Source: Eublepharis macularius
Taxonomy: Eukaryota; Chordata; Lepidosauria; Squamata; Eublepharidae
Assembly (NCBI RefSeq): GCF_028583425.1
Contig: NC_072807.1
Location: forward strand, 34,353,001-34,417,000
Direction of reading: 5' to 3'
DNA: 64,000 bases
Shown here: in pieces, positions 18,760-28,100 of the stretch
How positions within the stretch are numbered: position 1 is the stretch's first letter
How the letters are laid out: every line of letters begins with the position of its first letter
Program-made: the position numbers and the translations under genes
The notes under the pieces: model-generated
Databases searched by the model: none
What the model saw: the letters and a program-made list of their open reading frames with translations, nothing else
Told to the model about the DNA's origin: nothing

Positions 18760-20369
18760 AAACGTCTAATGCCTGCAAGACTGCTGAGCGCAACAGCGAG
18801 AGGGAACTGGAAATACTTTCTGCCAGTCTATGCATAAGCAGCAACAAAAGAAACCTATGGTTTGTTTCTTCAGGAAGAGGCGTGCTCATTGGATGAAACT
18901 GAATCAAATGGATTAAAACTTTGTCACGAGAGATTCTCCCAGTACCATTGTATGACCAAACACGGTGTTTTGCTTCTCAGTAAAAATTGTGAAACTGTAG
19001 TATAAACAAGGCAATGTTTTTGAGTTTCTCCTTTCCATGTGACAATAGTGTCTTTGCTGCGTAATTTCCATGTCTCTGTGTTTATATTCTTGGGTCATTG
19101 CAGAAGGGAAATTCCCAGTTGGCAATGTGGTGGGAAAATCTGACCTGTAGTGCAATAGGATTGTTATGGGACAAAGGCTGCCCCTTGGATGAGTATTCCG
19201 ATAAGTCTGATGACACAAAGACGTATCTTCTGAGTAATTTAAGGGAAACCTGGCCCCTGGCAACCACTTTGCCTGGAGGTAAACTTCTACAAGTTCCTGG
19301 GTTTGGAAAAAAATGTTCTAGTTTCTCTTACCTTGTATTGCCACATCTATCTGAGCGCAAGAGTGCTCACCCTTGGAAATGAAGAAACCGGGGAAGGGGG
19401 TAGTGGTATGTAAAGTGTTGATAACATTGCTGAAGATGGAGAGCGTGGCATTTGCTAGCATTTGCCCTTTTAGTTTCTTTAAATGGCTGGTTGAGTCTTG
19501 TTTGGGCGAGCAGCATAGCAAAGAAAAACTTGGCTTCTGAAGCTTAACTTTTGTGTTAAATCACAAAAATTGTGTCAGCATGGGAAAGGGAAAAATTGTG
19601 CACCTAATGCTATGTGGGATAAGCAATATACATTGGCACACAACAATGTGTACACTGCCAGTAATTGAGAGATTATATCTAGGGAGAACTGCCATTTTTT
19701 CATAGCAACAGATAGCTGAGATTTGAGCGGTGTAAAGAAAATGTTATTTCCACTGCAACAGAAGCATTACTTAGAGGAGGATGTCAAGATCCCCTCCACA
19801 AATAGGTAACTCAGTACAGCTCTTACACTTAAAAGTGTGTGTGTGGGGGGGGGAGCTTGCCATTAAAATGATAGTCGAAAAACACAAGCCTCTGCTGAGC
19901 TTGGCTGAATGGTCAGGCTGGTGTAGGTGGGCAACTCAGCCTATTTTTACAATACTGCTATTCGAGTCATTTGGGGCAGCTTTGTTGCAGGGGTGGTGCT
20001 AGACAGAATGCTGTAAGAAACAGGTTTAATTGTTGAACTGGCCAAGCCAGCCAAAATGCAACAACTAAGATACAGGACAGTCTCTGAACAAGTGCTTGAA
20101 ATGGAAGAATTTTTAGTGTCACCATATGTAGAGTGCAAGAGCAATGAGGTCAATATTGTATTCTGTACGGAATGACGGGCAGAAACTGCACAGGGGGAGC
20201 CTGTCCCATTCTCTTTCCGTGCTATTAACTACGGTATCTGTTGAAAAGTGGAGCAGCTGTTCTAGAAAAGGTAAGAAGGTGTTCCTTTGCCTGGAGAGCA
20301 CAGGCACTCGAAATGCCAGATCCTAGAAGGGAAGCACTGCTAATCTGTTGTAGCACTTTTAAAGTCAGG

Positions 20370-20458
20370 CAGTGTAATCCTAAGAAGAGTTATGCCAGTC
20401 TAAACCTATTGAAAACCAATGGGCTTAGACTGGAGTGACTCTTCTTAGGATTGCACTG
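20370..20458. mobile_element. Short palindromic MITE-like repeat
   Basis: The ends CAGTGTAATCCTAAGAAGAG and its near-complement CTCTTCTTAGGATTGCACTG form an imperfect hairpin around 'aatgggcttagac'. A second copy is at 37777-37859. Looser relatives occur near 25566, 57585 and 59800. It could fold in the FBXO22 3' UTR RNA. Confidence 0.65.
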
Positions 20459-20865
20459 GAAGAGGTTTATTGCAGCACAGACTTTCTGAGATCTGGAGCC
20501 TACTGCATCAGACCTGGTCTGCGCCTTTGGGCTTGGCAGAACTGCAGCCATCTCTTGGTGTTTTATGGCCTTTCAGTACTACTGTTTACAGATTTTCTCT
20601 GGATTGTCCGCAAGCAGAGGATATACATCAGCTGTCTCATAAAATGGGCTTTGTTAGTCCACAGAAACTTTAGCCACAATCAACAGGTGCTGTTAAGATA
20701 CTTGATCTTGAAATCCCCCAAGGATATTAATGCTTACATTTGTATATGCTTTGTTTGGATTTTAACTCGGGTTGAGGATTTAGGAGACGAAACGTTTCAT
20801 TCATTTCATTCTGTCCTCTTTGATGTGTTTTGAAACCTCAGTTCCTGCCCTTTCAAACTAAATAC

Positions 20866-20871
20866 AATAAA
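20866..20871 (+). promoter_or_regulatory. FBXO22: Distal polyadenylation signal AATAAA (FBXO22)
   Basis: An AATAAA hexamer followed by GT-rich sequence ('aaatgtgatctgttgg'), the usual arrangement at a cleavage site. It faces the NRG4 signal at 21594-21599 on the other strand, 0.7 kb away. Confidence 0.6.
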
Positions 20872-21575
20872 GAAGTTTCCCAAACCGCTATCAAAATGTG
20901 ATCTGTTGGATGTTGTAAAAGAACTTGATTATCCTTGGCCTTTATTTCATCCTTTATCTCCTGCGGGTTAAAAAAAAAAGGAACGTAAGAAATGCGTTTT
21001 CTCCTCTAAGCTCTGTAGAGAGGAACATCTGTATTTTCTAGCAGCACAAGAAATATTGCTCTAATTTTTACATGGACCTGGATTGCTCTTTTCTGGGTCC
21101 TTGACAGCTATCTGACGGAGAAATTCAGAAGGGACAGTGAAAAACTTTGCCTCTGCATGTCTGGCTGCATTTATGTGGCTTTTAAAGCTATACGAGTCCT
21201 GCTTGCGGGGCGGGGGAGGCATTCCTAGTCGTGCCAACCAATAGCAGCTTTTTCAGTTGTGCAGTTTTGAGCGGCTTTTCTGCACCAGGGATGTAAAATA
21301 GTTTCCTCGTTGCTTCTAATGAATGTTAACCCAAACGAATGAGAGTACAAAGGAAAATATTTTTCAAAAAATAATTTTAAAGGAAGGAAGCAACAGATTT
21401 CCAGTTTAGATGGACTTACAAAGAAAGCAGCTGTAGGAAGTGCAGATGACTACCAGAAATTACTTGTGGTTCTTACGTTTTTAATTAAAGTGTCCCCTTG
21501 TCTGACATTTACAGCCAAATGAGAAAATGTGAAACCATGTTTTTTAACCTTTTTGAGAGAGACTGAATAGATTTT
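20872..21575. other. Convergent intergenic gap between FBXO22 and NRG4
   Basis: A gap of about 0.7 kb between the distal FBXO22 signal and the NRG4 polyadenylation signal. It is A/T-rich and unique, and no gene is seen in it. Confidence 0.6.
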
Positions 21576-22148
21576 TAAAGAGAACGATAAACTTTTATTC
21601 ACAAAACGGAAGTGTTTTATGGATTGGCCTTGGTCTGACCACAAATTCCTTGAAGGTTTCAACAGGCCTCTGATTCGCTCAAACAAAACAGAGTGAATAA
21701 CCACATCTATGTACATTAAGGAGGCTCTGAGGGTCCTTTACGGCTTCTAGCTTGTAGAAACTCGTATAAGATCCATTTTAATTTGTCTTCTAAGCCTGCC
21801 CCCCAACATAAAGTTCCATTTAACACAGTCAAAGGCCTTATTTTCACTGTTTGGGAAACATAATAAACCTAGCTTGGCCCTTGTTAAAAACAAACAAGTA
21901 AAACACAGTGACATTTCAATATTACTGGGCAGCTTTCCTGCATTACTCAACAGCATTTCATTTATTTGAACAACTACAGCCGAAATTGCTTCTAACTGAT
22001 GTATCAGCACCTTCATGTACCTCTGGCATTCTGGGTGTGACAACTTTGAGAACGTAAGCCATGCACATTTATGCTTGTATTTTTGGTCCTGTAAAAAAAT
22101 AGCAACCTTTTCTTCTTTCACAGATTCTGTGAATAGGATTATGGTTCC
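21575..22148 (-). CDS. NRG4: NRG4 terminal exon (coding 22148-22069, then 3' UTR)
   Basis: A strong acceptor (T-rich tract, AATTTTCAG) precedes 22148. With one base carried over from exon 24229-24150 the frame reads R-N-H-N-P-I-H-R-I-C-E-R-R-K-G-C-Y-F-F-T-G-P-K-I-Q-A and stops at 22071-22069. The tail is basic with two cysteines and has no human counterpart. The rest down to about 21575 is 3' UTR. Another frame of this exon stays open for about 130 codons, but the splice phase does not use it. Confidence 0.75.
21594..21599 (-). promoter_or_regulatory. NRG4: Polyadenylation signal AATAAA (NRG4)
   Basis: TTTATT on the plus strand, that is AATAAA on the minus strand, 0.47 kb downstream of the NRG4 stop. 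It gives the terminal exon a length of about 570 bases. Confidence 0.6.
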
Positions 22149-25100
22149 CTGAAAATTAAATAAAAGAAAACAGTAAGAAGCTGCTGAAAATGCTGACTAT
22201 CCAATTAGCAAGTTGGGGGTGTAGGTCGATGTAGTGGTTAAAAGCAGCAGGACTCTACTCTGGAGAACGGTTTGATTCCCCACTAGAGATGGGCACGAAC
22301 CAAGGAAATACTGAACTGAGCGGTTCGTGGTTCATCGTGTTTCACAAACCATGAACTTCCACGAATTTGCCTTGGTTCGTGAACTGGTTTGTTTGGACAT
22401 CACTTCCAGGGCAGCAGAAGTTCTGCAGAAAGCCCATTCCCCCTGTTGCCTAGAAAACTGATTGATCAGTGCCAGGCTGTCTGCAGTGATAAACTGAAAA
22501 ACGAACCAGCGTAAAGTTTGTGGCGGTTCATCACAAACCACAAACCATCCCAGTTCGTGACGAGCTTTGGTTCGTATTTTGGTTCATGCCCATCTCTATT
22601 CCCCACTCCTCCACCTGAAGCCAGCTGGATGCCCCTGGGTCAGTCACAGCCTCTCGGAGCTCTCTTAGCCCCACCCACCTCACATGGTGATTGGCATGAG
22701 GATAATAACAACATACTTTGTAAACCACTTTGTAAGTTGTCCTGAAGGGCAGTATATTAATTGAATATCATTATTATTATTATTTACTTCCAAAATAATC
22801 CATTTTCAAAGGGGGCATTGGCTAGTGTGAGCGATGTATATTATTTCTCAACAAAAAAAGTGGTCCTTAAAAATAATATGTATAGCGAATTTTCAGATGG
22901 GGGGGGGGTTATGCTCTACCTCATAACATTTTTGTTTACCCAAATACTGGATGTGCTCTCCCCACCACCACCAGATCAGAACAATGACACGTCCCTTAAC
23001 ATTGCTGTTTTTTTTGTAGTTTTTCTTTTCATCTTTCTTACTGGGTACTTATACCCAGGAGACAAAATTGTGTTCTCCACTTTTTTTCCTTCTAGCAGCT
23101 GTATCATTAACGCTTTCCTTCAGCATTGCTCTATAAACCTAACGCAGAGTGGCAAAGAATTTAATATTTTTGTTACTGCTGAAATCACTTTTTTTCTGCT
23201 CAGAAAATTTAGCACTTCAGTTTTCTCAAGAAATAGATTTTTCAGTTTCTCATTTTCCGACAGTCTTACTGCTTTTATTATTGCTCTGTCATCGTGACAG
23301 AACCATTGCTTAGCCATACTTTTTTTTTTTTTGGTAACCTTCAAAAGTACAATCTAAGCAACTAGGAAACGTTTGGCTTAATGAGATTCAGATCTCCCCC
23401 TTCTCTACTGTGATGATTATACTAATAGTTAAATGCTCTGCAACAGTAAGGTTTTCTGGGGGGGGGGGGGAATTGTCCAAACAGGAAGAATGGAATTGAG
23501 AAAAGGTCTTTGCCCAATATTAGGGATGAACACCCAAGATAATGTAATATCTCTGCCTAAACATGTTCTTTCCATAACTCAAAGCTTTCTCATTTTCAGG
23601 TACAGCCATGCTGAAATTGATTCAATGTTCTGTTATTAGCTGATGAAACTTTTCCCACATCCAGGGGAAGCATGAATTTAGATTATAGGGTTTGGACACC
23701 CCACCCACCCCCGGAAGCTATGGCTATGCTTGCTATATTGGATAAAGTTAAAAAATAGATTAAATCTTGGAAAAGGACAGAGAAAATTCACTAGTAAGAG
23801 GTACAGATTTGCACCTCTTCCTCTGTTGAAGCAACAGCTGTTTCCCAAACTCTTCTAACAGTCTGCCCTTTAAGTTCTACAGATGACTTTCCAGTTCCAC
23901 TGCTGCATGGAACACATCTGTTCATCGTAAATATCTTCTCTGTTCAGCCTTCTTACCATATTCTCCAGTTTGGTTTTAGCTTTTCTAGGCCTGCTTTGAT
24001 TGCTGTTTTTCCATGGTCTCTTGCTTTGATTTCTTCACTCAGTTATCTCTGAAAATAAGTGAACAAAAGGTTTTCCTTCCAACCAGAACTCCCCACCCCC
24101 CTCAATTCTCATCCCCCTTCCTCCATAATTGCATTTGCAGTGTACTCACTGTTGCAACCATGGTTGCCGCTTGCCTCAATCAAGTTGTCTCCACGCTCTA
24201 AGGAACTTGCCCGTGGGATATGGCCCTTCCTACCAAGAAGGTGATTATGAAAAGAAAGAGAGAAAGAAAGAAAAGGTATGTTTGTTGCTACAACTTCAAC
24301 ATTCTCACTTTTTTTTAATCCTGCCTTTTCTCTAAGGACCTCAGAGCAACATATGTGGTTCTTCTCTCCATTTCATCCTCACAACAACCTTCTACAATTA
24401 CAAAAAGGAAGGGAGACTGGCCCAAGGCCAGTAGAGAGCTTCCCACCAAATCTGAACCCAAGTCGCCCTCTTCTTGTTACACCACGCTGCCTCTCATCTT
24501 AAATTTCCAGGCTGCCCAGTTACATTTGGTTTTCTTAGACCAACTAAAGTGGCTTAAATCTAAGTCACTTGTCTGAAATGGAGGCACGGAGTGGGCAGCA
24601 GGACCACAAGAAGCTACTTCATAACATGGCTTTCAGTGTATCCAGGCACTGCTCATGGAGCAAATGGGCCCTCCTTTGTCATGAAGCACACTGGGTGCTG
24701 CTGGGAAAACCTTCTGTAGGCTGGACATTAAAATCACGATTTAAACTTGCATTTTTTAAAAAAATACAACCCTGCAATGATGGTCGTATACAGGGCTTTT
24801 TTTCAGCAGGAACGTGGGGGAACGGAGTTCCGGAACCTCTTGAAAATGGTCACATGGCTGGTGGCCCCGCCCCCTGATCTCCAGACAGAGGGGAGGTTAG
24901 ATGGCCCTCCGCGCTGCCAAGCGGCGCGGAGGGCCATCTAAACTCCCCTCTGTCTGGAGATCAGGGGGCGGGGCCACCAGCCATGTGACCATTTTCTCCG
25001 AGGGCAACCCACTGAGTTCCACCACCTCTTTTCCCAGAAAAAAAGCCCTGGTCGTATATAATTTGGGCCTTACAATACCTCCATAAGCAGTTCGGTATGA

Positions 25101-28100
25101 GTGAGCGTGTTTACTATTGAAACTGAAAGAAAGAAAATGATCTGGTAATATAGCAAGCCAACAATGCTGCCTTATCACATATGTGTGTTTGTGGCTCCTG
25201 GATATATGAAGGAATAAATGAATCAAAATGCCTCTGTAAAGAACCTTTTCAGCAGCTGTCATTTTTATGCAAGTAGCTCTTCTCCAAGCAACAAGGAAGG
25301 AAATGGGAAGCATTTTAGAAAATCTGTGTCAAGTAAGAGTGGATTGGTTTTACAACCGTGTTTTATTGCTACAGTAGTTTGTATTTATATTTATACTATT
25401 AACTTTTTCAAGGGGGTGATGGCTCAGAAATCATACATCTATACACTGTGGAGCTGTTTTATCCCACTTAAACCATTCTGCTACAGTTACATTTTAGTGT
25501 TTTCAAAAGGTGACAGTGTGCAGATGAAATTGTTCTTTAGTACATTCAGGACTTCGTTGCTTACTATCAGTGCGTTCCTAAACAGAGTTTCCATCCTTCT
25601 TAAGTCCACAGAAGTCAATGGGCTTAGGAAAGTTATAACTCTGTTCTGGCTTCTACCAGGAATCTTTCCTTTCAGCATAGGTAAAGATAAATGGCCCTGT
25701 GCAAGCACCGAGTCATTACTGACCCATGGGGGGGACGTTGCCTCATGACATTTTCTTGGCAGACTTTTTGTTATGGGGTGGTTTGCCATTGCCTTCCCCA
25801 GTCATCTACACTTTACCCCCAGGAAACTGGGTACTCATTTTACCGATCTCGGAAGGATGGAAGGCTGAGTCAACCTCGGAAGGATGGAAGGCTGAGTCAA
25901 CCTTGAGCTGGATATCTGAACCCGAAAAATGGTATATATCACAAAACAGTTAAATATAGCTACTGCTAATAAGTGCTGTAGAAATGCTTGTTGAAGGATA
26001 TAGAACTAGGAAGATAAATATTGATAAAAAGATGTTGCACGCCCTGAGCCCATCTGTGGGGAGGGCGGGGTATAAATCGAATAAAATAAATAAATGTTGG
26101 AGCTCTTAAGATAGCCGTCCGGTTTCTCCTTGACTGAGCAGCTTTATTCATGTTTGTTCATGTTTACTTGTGTGTTTTATCTGCTCAACTGTGATGGCCT
26201 TTGGCCGCATGCTATAAACATTTTTCTGGCTTCTGAAAAGCTTTATCGGTGGTGTTTTACCTGCACAGAAGGAAGATCGCTCCAGCTACAAGGACGCTCA
26301 GAACGACTACTGAAGCCAAAAAGGCTGCAAACAGTTCACCTCTTGTATGATTCTTGATGCTGGGCAGCAGAGTTTCTTCACAGCGCGCTCCTGTATAATT
26401 CTCAATGCACCTGTGAAAAAGGTTTAGAGGAAATTTGTGGTACGAGTTCTATCTAGCAAAGCTGCATTATGTCTAACATAGGACAGCATAGGCAAGAGCT
26501 AGAACTCAACAGGATGGAAGGGTGTGGTGGTGTAGATGAAAGCTCTGTTTTGTTTTGCAAATGCCAAGACTCCTGAACAAGGGGCAAAATCAAAATTCCC
26601 ACAGAAGGGGGAGGGCATCAAGTGGCACATTTATCCCCAACTTAACATGGGCCCTAAATATGCCTCTACTTTCACCATTGCTGATAAAGCTACTGCTATG
26701 CTAAGTACCCAGTTCCTTTTTATGCAGGAGAGCAGCCAGTAAATCAGCATGAGAATTTGCCACCGTTCTTACCTTTCCTCCATGAGCTGCAAGACCACCA
26801 ACTACATGCTTGTTTGGAACCAAATTAGTCAGTAGGAAAATGCAATCGGGGAGTGAAGCGAGTTCCCTAAAGTAGCTGCTCTTGGACTCAGTCAAATAAT
26901 CTGCTTACCGCTGGTGGCCTTTCCGCTCTAGGGGCTGCATAAATTGAACGGTGAAGAAAACACAAGTGTTTCCCTTTTGTTCATCATGCAAACAACTCCA
27001 AAAGGAACTTTGGTTTCTGCAGCTAATACTCTGAAGTCCAACGTAACATAATTTAAACTATCTGTGGCACAGATGGGAATATATGGTTTGGCTACTCCCC
27101 CCCCCACCCATGATGTTTTCTGAGGGTACTGTGAATTATTAGACACTACTAGCTCTCTCACAGAAATGCAGGCCATAAAAGGACCACGATTTCTAGAATC
27201 CTTCGAAAGGGAAGTTAGAGCTTATCTTTATAACTTTTAAGTCATGTCAGTCATCGTTTGCGTAAAAATGTTCGTACTGATTTCATTTTCCTTACTGCCA
27301 ACCTCTTGTGTACGCATGGAGCCTGAAGTGCGCACATTCAAAATGGCATGGGGGTCACTATGTTGTGCCCCTTCAGGTGAGCAAACGTGAATGAACAGAT
27401 GGTGTTGGGGGGGGGGACAAATCCTGCTGCACTCTCTACTAAGCAGAAATTAAACTAATCTAATGTATGCCAATAAAGGCTAACTTGACTTGACTTGAAA
27501 TTAAACTAATGTTGCTAGGAAGGCAGGGGTTGCAGGTGCCAACACCTACTGTTTATTTGTTACTGAAAAGCATGAAGTATGTAGTATAGCCAGACTGAGT
27601 TTGCAAACATCAACTGAAACTTTGGGAGGCATCGTAACTACCCTGTTTTGTTACCTGTGTACAGTTGTAAATCCAGACTAAGGAATTTGAGGAGCTTGTA
27701 TAGAAGAGCGACTTTCAAAAGACACACTAGTTGCTATCCAAACACTGTTTTTTTCCATAAAGGCCCACAGGTGATCTTAGTTTTCTCAGGCTGCAGCAAA
27801 AGTACCAAGTTAATGCTCCTAAAAGAGCAGAGGGACTCTTTCTTTTCATCAAGGTCTGTCCCAATCATGCATAAAGCAGAGCAAAAGAGCAAAACTTTTC
27901 CTTTCCTGTTGCTTGCCTCCTTTCAGTCTGGCACTCACAAACTTCTCCACTGGGTGCTGGGTTTAGGGTTGCCAGCCTCCACGTAGTGGCTGGAGATCTC
28001 CCGGAATTACAACTGGTCTCCAGACCACAGAGAACAGTTCACCTGGAGAAAATGGCTACTTTGAGGGGTGGATTCTATGGAATTATGCCATGCCAAGGTC

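Larger units (their letters stand above)
17913..20890 (+). other. FBXO22: FBXO22 3' UTR
   Basis: This is about 3 kb of mostly unique A/T-rich sequence between the stop codon and the distal AATAAA. Proximal and distal polyadenylation signals suggest two mRNA lengths. A short palindromic MITE-like repeat sits at 20370-20458 near the distal end. The open frames in this stretch show no known family. Confidence 0.65.
22149..24149 (-). other. NRG4: NRG4 last intron
   Basis: It contains a SINE (22220-22780) split by a complete hAT-type MITE (22284-22598), a C/G-run near 22900 and a G-run near 23460. From 22781 to 24149 I recognise no exon or repeat. Confidence 0.75.
24230..26260 (-). other. NRG4: NRG4 intron between membrane exon and tail exon
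   Basis: It contains a degraded SINE (24300-24500), a complete hAT-type MITE (24791-25050), a SINE with an internal 27-bp duplication (25680-25925), a SINE 3' fragment (about 26030-26095) and a LINE-type tail (about 26100-26210). Nothing else was recognised in it. Confidence 0.75.

Noticed and set aside
21747-22121. 124-codon minus-strand open frame as a separate gene
   Set aside because: It lies wholly in the NRG4 terminal exon, and the NRG4 splice phase uses another frame that stops at 22069. It has no recognised family. Kept only as a finding.
23341-23430. Candidate NRG4 tail exon reading G-D-L-N-L-I-K-P
   Set aside because: The likeness to Y-D-I-N-L-V-E-T is short, the acceptor is poor, and a far better exon was found at 24150-24229.
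25100-25313. Minus-strand 138-codon frame behind a good acceptor near 25130
   Set aside because: It runs into a MITE and shows no similarity to NRG4; part of the frame is repeat sequence.
26261-26410. NRG4 ending R-E-P by splicing the membrane exon straight to 22148
   Set aside because: The exon at 24229-24150 reads R-K-G-H-I-P-R-A-S-S-L, clearly matching the human tail, and restores a phase-correct longer protein.
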